This document shows, piece by piece, positions 43,545 through 56,251 of a stretch of DNA of 64,000 nucleotides. The notes below the pieces were generated by a model that was not told the DNA's origin, did not search any database, and saw only the letters and a list, made by a program, of their open reading frames with translations. Position 1 is the first letter of the stretch; every line of letters begins with the position of its first letter. The DNA comes from Dipylidium caninum (Eukaryota; Platyhelminthes; Cestoda; Cyclophyllidea; Dipylidiidae). The translations under genes and the position numbers were made by a program. Location: contig QEYB01001329.1 in the NCBI GenBank assembly GCA_017562135.1, positions 62,001 through 126,000 on the forward strand, given 5' to 3'.

Positions 43545-43760
43545 GTGGCAACGATCTCTCATATTGCGATTTGCAATGGGGACGAGAGTATCTCCGGCAC
43601 TCTACAAAATGGGCTAATTCCACTCATACGAGGCTCAAAACTGCGTATTTGTAATACGTCAATGCTCAGGAGATTTGTAAGTTACGACCACCGGATAAAG
43701 GTTGAGTGCGCGGGAAATAAAATTGAAGCGGTCGTTAATGAAGGAGTCAAGTGTGACTGA
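43545..43760 (+). CDS. 71-aa coding-like frame, unidentified
   Basis: Starts at GTG 43,545 as the first in-frame candidate (a TAG lies upstream at 43,530) and ends TGA. The product is balanced: AICNGDESISGTLQNGLIPL, IRGSKLRICNTSMLRR, then YDHRIKVECAGNKIEAVV with beta-strand-like alternation and four Cys. It may be one exon of an extracellular domain, but I recognise no family and see no splice sites that decide it. Confidence 0.3.
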   Translation: MATISHIAICNGDESISGTLQNGLIPLIRGSKLRICNTSMLRRFVSYDHRIKVECAGNKIEAVVNEGVKCD

Positions 43761-46700
43761 GCATAAACTAACAACTATGTGGAAAGCAGAGGTGTACAAT
43801 CCCTCCTACTACTATCATTGAAGTTGCCTTTATAAAAGCCTCGCCGGCGGCTGTGCTTCATTCTATACGTCGCAGAAATTATCGACAATAACTTCTCTGA
43901 AGCGTCCCCAGCAAGACGGTGACTGAGACGCACCGTTTCGTGTCAACTGCAGACACTGAGGATTCATCCACTAAACCCGTCTTCTCGGTCCTTGCGGAAA
44001 CAGTGTCAAAGAAGCGTGTGAGACGTACGAGAGGACCAGCGCAGCGCTGAGGACAGGCAAAGCAACATAGAAAGTGCACCGCGCGGGATGGAAGGCAAGG
44101 GACGGCTACGAAAGAGTTCCGGAGTTATACAAACACAATCAGCACATGAGCAATTGCGTCTGAGAGAATCTCCTCACATTTACAAGCGCAAAACTCAGAG
44201 TACTTACACGAATTTGTTCCTCAAATGGGTTTCATTTGAAGTGATACCGTGCTCGTGTCCTCCTGGGCCCTTTAGTTCCCGCAAATGGCGAAAAGTTTGT
44301 GTATTCGGACAACATTACACAGTGGGGATTACGAAGCAACAGCACTATCGCAGAAAATATGAGGAGTCAGAGACCTCGACCAAGATAATGCCATAAATGA
44401 GGATTGAAGAGAATGAGTTAAGTGTTGCCTTACAACAACCACAAATGTCTCTATCTTTATGCCTCATGGGATCACTACGCTGCGAAATAGGAGCGTAGAG
44501 CAAGAACGCCCACACTTTTGCCTGTTGGTAGGTCTCCTTAACCTCGCCTTTAATCATCTTGCAATAACTTCACCCTTCATTCCCCCCTGCCGTCCCTCAC
44601 CTTGCCCGACTTGTCTTGGCAAGTCGAGTGTCAGAACTACAGGCGAGAATAACTAAGCCTCGTTGTTCGCTCCGAAGCCCATTGCAACCAATCTCCAACT
44701 TCTCGCCACTTTGCACCACATGCCACCTTCCAGCATTGAACCTTCACCGCGATAGGAAAAGCGGAGAACTGGTAGCCATTCACAAATCATCGCGCAGAGA
44801 TTGGAACCTTGCGGTCAACAGATACCTTCGACAATGCGTCAAAACTCCCTCTGGTGGTGACCTGGACATACTCACACCCCCTATATGAAGGTGTTGTTAT
44901 AATAAGACGAGGTGTTGGCTGCCCCGAGGGTCCAAATTCCTCACTCACTAATTGGCGCAAATTTCGATTAACTTGCAACAGTAAGAGTTCCGCATTAGCC
45001 ACCTTAGGCAATTGGCACTTGCAATCCATTCTCACGAATTTGCACTTCGGTTCAGGAATGGCCATGGAGTTGTGTCGTGATCTTTTCGGTTGACCTGTGG
45101 CAGTGAGGGTTGTTGCAGATGCCGACAAGAAGCGATTGCCTCCTGAAGTGAATCAAACTTCTCCATGCCTGCACCTAAGTCGGTGCACACACTTTAACTG
45201 CAGATTCTCACAAATGCACTTTTCTGTTTCACTTATCAGCTTCCCTATCGTGGCAACATTTTTATTTAGACATTTATTGGTACGGTTCCCCACAAATCAG
45301 CTGGGCCAAGTTGGTAAGGGGGAAAAAGGAGTAGCCACCGTATCATTCTGACTGGTGAATAGGCATCTTTGACGCTGAAGATGAACAATACCACTACATA
45401 TAAGCGTACTTTTCCAGATGAATGGATAAATTAATAACGTGAGCGGAATCTATGGAGGCCGTGATAGCATTCGAATAAGATTATTCTGGTCGCCAGGGCA
45501 CGATGCCATATGAAAATCAAAGTCTGAAGGTGCAGTCATTTGCCGACTTGGCGACACTTCGGTCTCTCGTCTGGCTTGTATACCTCCGACAATGTCGCCA
45601 TCCAAATTTCTCAATCAACTCGGTGGTCAATTTCAACATGCCGTTGACATTGTGCATGGAATCAACGTCGATTTTCTGCACGCAGACAGTCCGGCAACAA
45701 TCACTTGATATTGCAGGTTTTCGGATTTCCTGCGAAGGCCCGCATGATGCCTGTCCTTCAACCCCTCCACTCGCATTGGTATGGCAAGGAGTTCGGGTAA
45801 GTTTACGTCTGCAATGAGGTGCAGCCACTTTAGAATGTGTAATGTTTCTTAAATGACCTAAATAACAACAGGAGAAGAATAAAAGGAACAAGGGGACGAA
45901 TGTTCATTCATATCATCTATAAAGTTGAGAAAGCAAGTGGCGTTACGACAAAACGAATGTTTGATCCGTGACAGACAATTACGTCACCGCCTTACTTATT
46001 GCCTTTTAATCGTTCATTGTTGTCCACTCAAATTCGGACAAAGAAGTGGCCTGTGGTGTTCTGCGGTGGGGCGCAAAGCATTCTGGCGACAAGTTGAAGT
46101 TGGGAAGGTGTAGAGTTGGGAGAGGATCACGTTGTTCATTAAATTTCACCTCTTGTTCTGACACGCGACTTGGCAAGACGGGGCGGATTGGATGGACCGA
46201 AGATGGAGGAGTTAGCTTCAATTTATTTTCAAGGCGGAGGAAGGATAAGTCTCAATGTTTCGCTGTCATGACATCCCACATACGCCGGCCTCTATCCCCT
46301 CGATCGTGACATGAACTTATGTCAGTCTGGCGGCGGCAGTCAGGCAAGACACGTGACCTCTTCAGCAGTGCAGTTACACCGCAGACCCACTCGGAGAGGG
46401 TGAGAGTTGGGTTGTCTGGGAGGATCTTACTCAAATCTGCCGATCCACGGTGACATGTTAGTGACAGGTGTGTGACCGTGCGCCCGTTCATCTGTGAGCT
46501 CCCACCTCGGCGGCAGACGTCGTCAGTTTGTTTGAGCGGGCATTCGGTAATAATGCTTCCCAAGATCAGACAGTGACTAATGCTTTCAGGAGAACAAGAC
46601 TGGAGAAAATGACTGAGATAATTTTCAGCTGAAGAAGCGTCCTACGCAGAGATGCGTAGGTTTACCCTCGTGATGCTTTTGGCCAATTATCCCTCAGACT

Positions 46701-48215
46701 TCATAGTATGTTAGGCCTTCAAGGAGGCAGTTGTGTGCTGGCACATCATGGTAAGATGATTTGAGCGTTAATGTCGATAAAAGTGGGGAGATGATTAGAT
46801 TGTGCACACACCGCTCCTTCTGGAGTGCCGGTGGGAGGGGACGAGAAGGCGTTACTCCGTGCAGGTTGAGAGTTGCAAGCCTTGTCAGTTGAAAAGTATG
46901 CCTGAAAGTTAGGGGTACTTATTTTTGTCATCCTCTCTCGCGACTGTGACTGCGATGCAACTTCTCATCTCCCATTGCCCACCGGCACAATCCACCTCCT
47001 TCCAGTAGCACACGCGTTCTCCTTATGTACGGGAGGAGTTCGTGGTTTCCACTCCGCGTAGATCATGACACAATGTGGGCAAAGTTGGCGGAAGAAACCG
47101 ATAATACGATGATCGGCGATTAGGGCGAGGTAAGTTGAGGAGAGGGAGAGGAAATGCCAGCCAGAAGCCATACCAACGCAGGCTTGACGCGCGGTAACGC
47201 CAGCAGTGCAATGGCATCAAGGCATGCCACCCTCGCATGCGACTAGATTCGAATTCCTGCTAAACGGGTCGAGTCGATGCCTCGTAAACTGTAGGTGACG
47301 GAAAGACAAATCACAGGATGGGGATGCGGGCGTCGCTGTCGAGAGGTGACAATCGACTCTGCGAAGAACCCTTCTAAGCAGTGGCACTTTCGGCGGTGAT
47401 TTGAGCCATTGTTCAGAAATGCTCATTGCAAAATCGTGACCCTAATCTCTTTGATTAGGAACTGCCGTCCCTTTCGCGTTTATGCCGCCCTGTTGTCGTA
47501 GAGTAAATAATAGCCTCCTTCAAGCATCCGCTATACAATTTGAGAAGTGATGTATTGCAGCGGGAAATTGGACTTGGGAAGCTGTGGATTTCTGACGTTC
47601 GGCTTACCAAGACATGGTGGGTGGGGCGATGACGCTGAACAAAGTAGGGCAAGCAGGGCCGCTCACGTCGGGTCGGGACGAGAAAGGGCCGGACCCGGTT
47701 CTATTGTTAGAATGGAGGAAAGCTAGCCTCAAAATGTGACATGCAGCCACCTGCGAATTCTATACTCCGACAGCGGCATTAACTTGTGGCGATCTTTCCT
47801 CCTCGCCCGTCTCAACACTTCGATGGATAAACGAGGAGCAGATGAGAGGAGGCCACCGAGATGATGCAAAGGACTCCTTCGCTTTTTCCATCAACTCCTT
47901 AGGTGAACAATGCTATTGTTGAACCTTCCTGGACTTTAACATATTCAGTCTCTTCTGAGACACATTAATTAAAAAGTTTTATTACCAGGCTTTGTTGTTT
48001 CCGTCAGTATGTGTTTCGCTAGCATGCTTGATTGCATTTCATTGCAGTTGACGCCGAACAGTTCAAAGGAAATAAGCAAACCGCCAGAAGAGGTTGGTGG
48101 GAAGAGAGATAGGGAACTCGTGCACTCTCCCTTGTGCTTAGCAGTGCGTTTGTTTCTCCTTATTCACACCTGATGCCCAGTTGTTAGCAGTGCAGTTATA
48201 AGATTCGGTCATCAT
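43761..48215. other. Spacer interior, mostly unsupported
   Basis: Frames of 90-124 aa occur on both strands at 44.6-45.1 and 45.5-45.9 kb but overlap in opposite directions without splice or repeat support. The minus frame 44,787-45,128 (CKCQLPKVANAELLLLQVN) is the most protein-like. The block near 47.1 kb is a diverged match to 24.66-24.73 kb. Confidence 0.35.
44088..44396 (+). CDS. 102-aa coding-like frame, unidentified
   Basis: ATG 44,088 to TAA 44,394-44,396. The stretch YTNLFLKWVSFEVIPCSCPP and the basic FSSRKWRKVCVFGQHYTVGI followed by YRRKYEESET look protein-like. The minus strand overlaps only at the end. No neighbour, splice site or second copy supports it. Confidence 0.28.
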   Translation: MEGKGRLRKSSGVIQTQSAHEQLRLRESPHIYKRKTQSTYTNLFLKWVSFEVIPCSCPPGPFSSRKWRKVCVFGQHYTVGITKQQHYRRKYEESETSTKIMP

Positions 48216-48488
48216 ATGGTACACGGAAGTACTTGCGTATGGCCTTATCATCACTTCAAACAGCGTTTTCCTTTTGTGATCACAAAGATGGAAGAAATCC
48301 TCAGTATTCGCAGTCACTACCGCTGCTCCATGGACGCATTTCAGACAAGGTTAGGTCGCAAGGTTCTACTGTCTAAACTTATAATTGCAAGAGCTAAGGT
48401 CAATTACATTAATGCTTATGCTGTCTCATTTTGTGCCCGCACTTATGGAAAAGGAAATTTAACCAGACTTGCGTCCACATTCTCTTGA
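48216..48488 (+). CDS. 90-aa coding-like frame, unidentified
   Basis: From ATG 48,216 to TGA. Contains KQRFPFVITKMEEILSIRSH, YRCSMDAFQTRLGRKVLLSK and LIIARAKVNYINAYAVSFCA, which is varied and compatible with a small folded domain. The opposite strand is not open. No second copy is seen in the window. Confidence 0.3.
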   Translation: MVHGSTCVWPYHHFKQRFPFVITKMEEILSIRSHYRCSMDAFQTRLGRKVLLSKLIIARAKVNYINAYAVSFCARTYGKGNLTRLASTFS

Positions 48489-49121
48489 AATCTCAAATCC
48501 CTCTAGGGGCACCTGAGAATCTTAACTACCCGTTCTCGGAGTTTTTAAACTCATTTGCACTAAAGCAACCGAGTGGGTTAAAACGATGTTCATTTTGTAG
48601 ACAAACTCCGAGGTCGCTTGACCTTGCATAACGTGGAGTGAAATGGGGAGTTGAAAACGACCATACTCCACCCTCACAAGAATTGATGTATTCAAACAAA
48701 CGACGTATTTTATACGGCCCCAGGCGTTTTCTAAAATCAGCCTTCTCTTCCGCCACACCTTTCCACAGTGTCTTATCCCTCTGCTCTTCTTCTCCTCTCT
48801 CCCTTCATAATAGCTTCTCCCAAGGCGGCCACGCCTACATGAAACTTTAAACACTGCGACTATGAATGAACGAGGCAAGCCAGAGGAGGTCGAGCGGAAC
48901 AGCCTGTCATCTCATCTCCACCGCACCAACGTGGCTCGCCCTCTTTCCACACTTCGTTTTACCAGCCTACTTATTTTCCACCAGCCAAAGAAATGCGACT
49001 AAGTTTCGTTGACTTGAAATGTGGCTAAAATTAGAAGAAGTTAGATTAGACGAGCCAGAAGCTTCTTCCACTCAAATACGGAGGCGCAAAACAATAGGGA
49101 GAAAATGTGGCGAGCTGAAAG

Positions 49122-49654
49122 TTGACGAAGGGATGGTATGAAATATTTTCTATTTCTTCTGAAAATCTTGTGTACAGTGCGACGTCTACTTTCGAGATTC
49201 CCTATCGATTTCTGAACTACTTCGTCTCCTCTTCCACGGGCTCCACAGCCGAAAACTTTTATCCCCACTTCTTTAGAGCCATCAAGGGACAAGCCACATT
49301 CAGTGACCATAGACGCGTTGTACCATTGAAGCTGTGATGTTATGCGTTTTGTTCGACTTGCTTTGCGCATTTTCAATGGGGTATTCCAGGCATCCAAGTA
49401 GTAAGGACAAAAGAACTGAGTGTGAACCAACCCACATCCTCGAAGTGAAGAGCTATGGAAGTAGCAATGAGTGCATCAGCATACGATGCATAGAATACGA
49501 AAATGACCATGAAATATCAGAATACGACGTAATGAAAGGTGTGACCACTGCCCTACGCCACGTCTCAACTCGGAGACTGCCCTCCCTGTCAAGGCGAATA
49601 TTCATGCTAGGGAAGAAGTTGGCCTCTCCTCTAACCCCAACCGTCGGAATGTAG
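49122..49654 (+). CDS. Two adjacent coding-like frames related to 2.7 kb
   Basis: A 71-aa frame (49,122-49,337) is followed after its stop by a 106-aa frame (49,334-49,654). The second contains ECEPTHILEVKSYGSSNECI and CIEYENDHEISEYDVMKG. Its central DNA is matched with deletions at 2,685-2,775, so it belongs to an old dispersed family. An opposite-strand frame of 129 aa overlaps the first one, so strand choice there is uncertain. The starts are first in-frame candidates only. Confidence 0.3.
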
Positions 49655-50084
49655 ACGTTCATACAGGCAGTCATAAGAATAACCTAGCTGGAACCTTCAT
49701 CTTACGGCGTTTCTTCTACCCACTCATCTGAAATAGCGAATTTTCATTCGCACAAGCACTCTTAGTTCTACCGACTAGCGTAATGGATGAGTCACGTTCG
49801 CCACAGTAATCAAGGCAAATGGTGTGCTTTGAACCACATATTGATGACCCACATAAAAGTGTTTTGATGAACTTACTTTCTTTCTATTTAAGTCCTGCCT
49901 CAGTCCAACCTTGGGCTTTTACCGGGCTCCAAAATTAAAGTCCTTCTGCGTCTTTTTTGCATGGCATAAGATTTATCCACCTGGCGGTAAGGAAGTTAAC
50001 AAGTTTTTGAGAACCGCATAGAATATCGCCAGTGTAGTAAGTTGTGGGCAAAGTTTCAATCCAGGAAACATGTCAGCAGTGAAT

Positions 50085-50520
50085 AAGAATCATCAACTAA
50101 CATCAAGTCACAGTTGACTAGCGAGCCTTGGAGGCGACTGGACCACTCGAAAATGACGATTGATCTCCACTCTAACGTGCCTGTTCAGTTGGACAGCCTG
50201 AGCTACGGTCGAAAGAAGCTGACTGGTGTTGGCGCCTATTTAAGGCGCCGTCACGGGACTTTTCTCTAGCCTGCCCAAGTAGGCCCTGCAAACGGCACTC
50301 TCAATTCCCTCCCCTCTTGATGCAGTATGTGCTTAGTGATGCGAAAGGACGTTTGTAAAGGAATCACGGAAAGAAGCCAGATGAGATGAAGGTTCACTTT
50401 CCACTCTATGTCTCAGCTATTACTGCCTCGAGCAGGAGTGGCGATTTCCTCTGCATTACCGACGAAACGACAGCAAGGCTTCATTGAGGTCAACAACCGT
50501 GAGGAAATGTAGTAACAGAC
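50085..50520 (-). pseudogene. F5 copy in the spacer (gene X last-exon relative)
   Basis: Plus-strand start: TCACAGTTGACTAGCGAGC, GCGACTGGACCACTCG and GGTCGAAAGAAGCTGAC, shared with 36.3-36.45 kb (reverse) and 12.27 kb. Read on the minus strand, EEIATPARGSNS corresponds to KEMVPPSGGSNK and EKSPVTAP-stop to ERSTVTES-stop of gene X, so both ends of the exon are recognisable, but stops lie between. The stop codon sits in the palindrome GGCGCC-TATTTAA-GGCGCC (50,231-50,249). Confidence 0.5.
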
Positions 50521-51242
50521 TTTCTCTCTGCACAGGCGGCGTGAAGTGGAATACCGAGCATCGACGTCGCTTTCATCGCCTTTCAGCCTCACTCTCCCTA
50601 ACCTTAATTATCTACATGCCTCTAAGCTGTTTTCCGACGTGGCCTCAGTTTCTCGATTTTTTTGCCTCGGCGCTTATAGTGGAGACTTAACATCCCAAAC
50701 TACAAAGTCACCTGACATGGTGTAGTTTGATGATATTTACTGTAACGGGATTGGATCGTGTCCTCAGTTGCTTTCCTTTGATCTGTCAATTGCGCTGTTT
50801 CCCCCTCCGCTTTCCTTTACGCCGCTCAAAGCTCTCTCGTATGTTTTCTCTAAGCAAGCCACAGGAAAATAAGTGCAGGAGGCTCGGTTTGCTCGAATTC
50901 TCACTTGGTCTTAACTGTATGACTCTTCCTTCCTACTCCCTGGGCAGCCCCTCAACTTTTACACAGAGTCATCCATCTGAAACACCAAGCCAATTGACAG
51001 AAGTTGTGATGATGATAATGATGTTAAGGGTGGCTTTTGCCATTTCCACAGCGAAGCTTCATACCTCGGGGTAGGTGCTGTGTCACACGAAGCATGGCGG
51101 ATTGAGTTTGGATGACAGAGTGTATTGCAGCAAGAAGATGTTGAAGGCGAAGAGACAGAGGAGGGCGATTGTCGTCCTTTCGTCACTACGCAACCTCATC
51201 TCGGCAGCACTCATGCGTCAATAATGCATTTATCATCCCCAT

Positions 51243-51675
51243 TTATTGATCAAGAATATTCTCAATTACCTGCCACGTGGGTTGGAGATTTCTTGGACAT
51301 GTGGTGCGCAATAACAGCAGCGCGTGTAGCCTCGCACTTCGGGTCGCGTCGCGCAGGCCGTCTGGCCAGTGTCGGTCCAGCATGTTTGGCTTGGCAACCC
51401 CGCGCTGAAACGAGGGAAATCAGATCGTCTTCCTTCCATCAACTCGAGGCTGCTTTTCCCTTCAATTGGTAGTTCACGGAGATCTGCCTCTTCACTGTAT
51501 GCAAAACGAAAAGTAATTCACGTCGATTTTGAAGTTGTTCCCTTTCACTTTCACCACTGCATTTACAATTTTCTGCCTTTCTCTGCCGCCCTTCAATCAT
51601 CATCCCAGCCATTTGCTCCGCCTTCTTGCCGGATGTTGAACTAAGACTTGAATCACTGCCATTGCCACCAATCAA
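51243..51675 (-). pseudogene. Frameshifted copy of the 144-aa frame
   Basis: Mirror of 38,174-38,608. Four bases at 51,509-51,512 replace five in arm 1 and shift the frame after RRELLF. The difference is a homopolymer length change. Confidence 0.5.
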
Positions 51676-51704
51676 GTCGACGCGGTGTAGCCTTTGTCAC
51701 CCCC

Positions 51705-51969
51705 TGCCTGCCCCCAATTACCTACCGTTACTCGTCCACACAGTGAATTCAGTGCCTACTTCTCGGAGGTGTAGCTCACGAACCTGCGTGCGGCACCCGA
51801 ACCATTTCACTACAAGTGAATCAGTGCGATTGGCCTATGTGAGCTACTAAGCTTCCTACCCCAAGCAGCCATTTGCCATGACGTGACGTCACGTTCCACA
51901 CTTGGACCCTCCCCCTATCCCCTCTGTCGATATAGAAGTGTATGCTGTTACCCTTCAGCTCGTTCACGA
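51705..51969 (-). repeat. Repeat R copy 2, arm 2
   Basis: Mirror of 37,881-38,146, including the CRE-like palindrome at 51,881-51,894. Confidence 0.8.
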
Positions 51970-53761
51970 ACAAGAAGGCGGAGTCATAACAATCACAACA
52001 AGAACAACTTCAGTCTGAGCAAAAGCAGCAACTCATGACGGTCTTGCTGGAAGCTCCACAATTGTCCGAAGAGCAAGCAGGGGAGGATAACTACTACGAC
52101 CTAAATAAGTAACCGTACATTTCGGTAGTCCTTCCGCCTACCGCACAATTCACACCTCCGTTTTAGCCTACACTCCACTGCAACAACCGCTTACTTAGCC
52201 GCTTAACGCAGATATGGGGAGTGTTGTGAAACTATAATACCGAGATTGTGTCGGCAATAGAAAAACGGCTTCTCGCAAGGTTTGCCACGTTCAACTTGCA
52301 CTTCTGTCTCCTCTACTCTTGTCTTTCCTTCTCTACCCTCTCGTGACTCCTCGTCCAGTTTTGTCTGCACTTGTTTTGTTGTGGTTTGCCAAACAAATAC
52401 GTGCGAGAGAGTGTTGGATGACGCAGATAGAAACGAAGATAGAGAAGGAGGAAATGAGAAGACGAAGAAAAACAACTGAGACAAATCCCATTGCAGGTGA
52501 CACAGCTATTTAGTGTTAATTCCACAATTCCTTCGTCCCTTCACCCTAATTGCAAGCATTTGTTCTCCCCTTCGCCTTCTGTTTGCCAGGCATGACATTT
52601 TGGTGGCTACCGTGAGATTTACAAGTCAGAGAAGAGGAATAGGGAATGGGCACTGGGTTAGGAAATCGATTCAAATGGTCTTGGGGCGTGGGGTCCAGTA
52701 AGGTTGAGGAGAATGGTGGGGTAAGGGAAAGAAGCCTGCAACTGCTTTCGGGCCTCGCCTCCGAATCTTCTGCGCCCCCAAAACGCACACGAAAGTAGAG
52801 AGAATTAGCGGTTGCCTAAGAGCAACGAGTTTGAGGCCGGGCACCGTTTGACAAGCGTCAATGGGTGACCACGGTGTAAACGTAACAGTGACAGTCACAC
52901 ACTTCGACAACAACGGCGAGAGCTTCATGCCGAAGTCCCCTTGCTTCTGAGCGTAAAGGCGAAGCTGTGAGTTAAGAAGGGAAAAGAGCGGAAGCAACCT
53001 CAAAGAACTTCAACATACGCTTCGACTGAAGACATCTATCCACATGGATGTCAAGCGTGAATTGTGTTAACCTATCTCTCAAATCCCAGACACGACCCTC
53101 AACGCTTTGAGATGAGGATGCCGAGCCTTCCACCGCGTTTCACAAGATCCAGACCCCATAGCAAACGACTTCTCATTCTCAAATAAATATCATTTATCGT
53201 GCATATGGACCACGAGCTCTGTGCACACCGCAGTCTCCCAAGTCTTAATGAAAGCAACTTGGAAGGCGCATTGTATCGAGAATGTAGCAGAATCGCGTTT
53301 TCCACTGTCTCACATATGTTGGTATGTCGACTCTACTCCTGTCCACGTAGCAAGCGCAGTTTCTATCGAGAAGATGTCAGCCGTGAATGGACTTCGTCAG
53401 CTGACATCCAGGCACAGTTGACTAGTGTTGTCGTCAGCTCTCACACCGTTGGAAGATGACGGCTGGTCTCCACCCTCTGCATTTTCAAGTGCCGCTACTT
53501 TGGACAGCTTGAGTCGCAATCGAAAGAAGCTGACCCAGACAGTGGGACACTTTCCTCGAATCCCACCAGTAAGTCCCTGGAAACGGTACTTTTCATCCTG
53601 TCGTTCCATGCTGCAATCCATGCTTACTGGTGCAGAAACGCTGGTTGCAGAGGATTCACTGAAAGCAGATAAAGTGCTGGCTGTACAGCTTCCACTCCAC
53701 CCTCCCAACTTCCTCTGCTCAAGAAACCTGAAGAAAAAGCACAGCTTTCTAACTTCTAACT

Positions 53762-54000
53762 CCTGCCTGCCCCCAATTACCTACCGTTGCTCGTCCACAC
53801 AGTGAATTCAGTGCCTACTTCTCGGAGGTGTAGCTCACGAACCTGCGTGAATCAGTGCGATTGGCCCATGTGAGCTACTAAACTTCCTACCCCAAGCAGC
53901 CATTTGCTATGGCGTGACACCACGTTCCACACTTGGACCCTCCCCCTATCCCCCCTGTCGATATAGAAGTGTATGCTGTTACCCTTCAGCTCGTTCACGA
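53762..54000 (-). repeat. Repeat R copy 1, arm 2
   Basis: Mirror of 35,851-36,090. Confidence 0.8.
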
Positions 54001-54474
54001 GCTGAGGAGAGTAGTTTGAGCAGCACGAAAGACCTACTACGACCGCAAATAATAGAAATAGACAGGAGCGGTTGGTTCAGATAGGACGCAGAAGAGAGGG
54101 CTTTCTAAGGCCTGAGGCGCAGTTCAGTGCGGCAGTGGATCATCTACAACACGGTTTGACAAGCGTCAATGGGTGAAAATGGCATTGAGGAAAGTCTCGG
54201 ACCTCAAATACCGTCCTCAACAGTCACAAACTCCGACCGTAAAAGTGGAGCATTGAGAAGGGAAAGAGAGCGGAAGCGATCTCAAGCAAGCGGTCGCGCC
54301 TGTACGTTGAGAACTTCCTCGTACAGGTGGAGGAATGGCTGACGGGTTGGATTTTCTCGCAATGCGTCAACGCTTTGAGATGATAATGCCGAGCTTTCCG
54401 CCGCATTTCTAAATCTCAAAACTCCATGTCAAACGACTTCTGCTCCTCAAAATAAATATGGATCACAAATAAAT

Positions 54475-55091
54475 ATGGTTCGCAATCTTCCTAGTCTTAA
54501 TGAAAGCAACTTGGTAGCCATGACGAGACGTGAAAGGCGTGTTGCATCGAGTGTATTGTGTTCTTTCTGCCAAAAACTGTCTCACATGTTTTCAAACTTC
54601 GTACAGAATATTGGCTTCCTTCAATCTAGCAATTGTCACTCCTCAGATGTCGGAAATGAAATCTGTCGTGCCGCATTTCTAACGAAGAGTAAGGTCGTGT
54701 TACTGCCCGAAGTGGCAGCTTCACAAGGGGCAGAACAGGACCGGAGATTTGCAAGCCCGGTGATTTCCCCGTTGATGAGCTCGAATTGAACGAAGATGAT
54801 AGCGGCCCCTGCCTGTTTAACCACCCAACTCAAGATTACGCCTGCTCTCAGAATTCTTCGTGTTGTTCTTCACTGCCACAGATTGCGAGTGAACAAAGAG
54901 AGGTGCTCCAAAGAAGAACCACACAGAAGGAGGTGCACAAGTCCATTCGCATTACTCGACACCTTCGAGTCGCCAGCACATCTGCCTCCAGCACTCGGTG
55001 CCCATGCCAGGACTTTGTCTGCGTACCCATTCTTTTACATGCACTGAAGAAGTACATTTCTCACGCTGGTCGAGACTTCTCTCCAATGTGA
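54475..55091 (+). pseudogene. Truncated F3b region, arm 2
   Basis: Mirror of 33.9-35.38 kb lacking the 844 bp. The minus-strand F3b frame now runs from VKQAGAAIIFVQFEL directly into unrelated sequence at about 54,735. Plus-strand frames (for example 54,786-55,091, 101 aa) are the reverse reading of the same pseudogene and are not supported. Confidence 0.4.
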
Positions 55092-56251
55092 ACAGACGGA
55101 GTCACAGATGAGCAGAGAAAGAACCCGGAAAAAAAAGACTAAGACATTCATCATTATCTGTGCCAATTTTCCTTTCACATCGCCTTCTTCGGCTAGCATA
55201 CCAGCTCACTTGTGGGCCAGTTGAAGGAAGCCGCTGTCAATAATTTCGACACCTGTAAATGCTCTCGGATTCGCTGATTGAAGTAGAAGAATAAGAAAGC
55301 TTTTGGCAGAGGACTGAGGGCCTACTTTGCGAATATTATCATACCAAGTTTGTGTACAAAACGATATCGTGCAAGCGACGATTGAGGGGATCGTCGTGAG
55401 AACAAAAGTAATGACGAAAGGTGAGTGAAGAGGTGCTGACTAGGGGAGATGTGAGGAATGAAAAAGGTAGATTCAGATGACGTTGCAAGCGGGCGCCTTC
55501 GACACATGCAAAATCGCTTTCTGCACAATAATGCCGCTTTGGACTCCAACCCGCTTCCCAATTTTCATTCGCAAATGCCACTTCCGATTATCATCTCCTC
55601 TCAGGCCAAATGGCGCCAAGGATGGGGGTCAGACGAATTTCGAGTTTGCGAGAAGTGCAGCAAGCCAGGATGACCTCCAAAACACCTTCCTGCTGAAATT
55701 CATATCGCCGAATTCAAACATTCTTCACCGTCTCCGCATTTAGCTGTGTGCTGAAGAACTGGATAGATTCTCTTCGCACGAAGGAACCAACGGGTGACTA
55801 CCTTATTTTTCCTCCATTGGACGATACGTCTATGAGACTCCCTGTTAGCATTCGTGGCAGCGTTAATAACTGGCGAAGGAGGATCAGGCGCGCAAAGTAG
55901 TTAGTGAAAAGTGGAGTTCAAGGGTTGAGGACATTAGCCTGTTGTTGGCAAGCAAATCTGCTGAGACGCCATTTGGCATGAGTGTAAACAGAGTGGAAAC
56001 GAGTAGGTGATAATGGGAGGTGCGAAGTATGAAGAGGGTAATTTCATAGGGTATGAATGCCATCCGGATGAGACGGACGTTGATTGTTGTGTTTATGTAG
56101 TCTTCATATTCACCTGCAAGCACACGTTGCTGCGGTGATGCAGAAAGAGAAAGGCGAAGTGGTCAGTGACTTGACAAAATAACATGCGGCACCGTGGTAA
56201 AAGCATTCCACGTCTCTTTCGAGAACATTACTTTGCCGGCGACGCAGGTTT

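Noticed and set aside
47230..47270. tRNA B-box-like GATTCGAATTCC
   Set aside because: No cloverleaf stems or A box can be formed around it.
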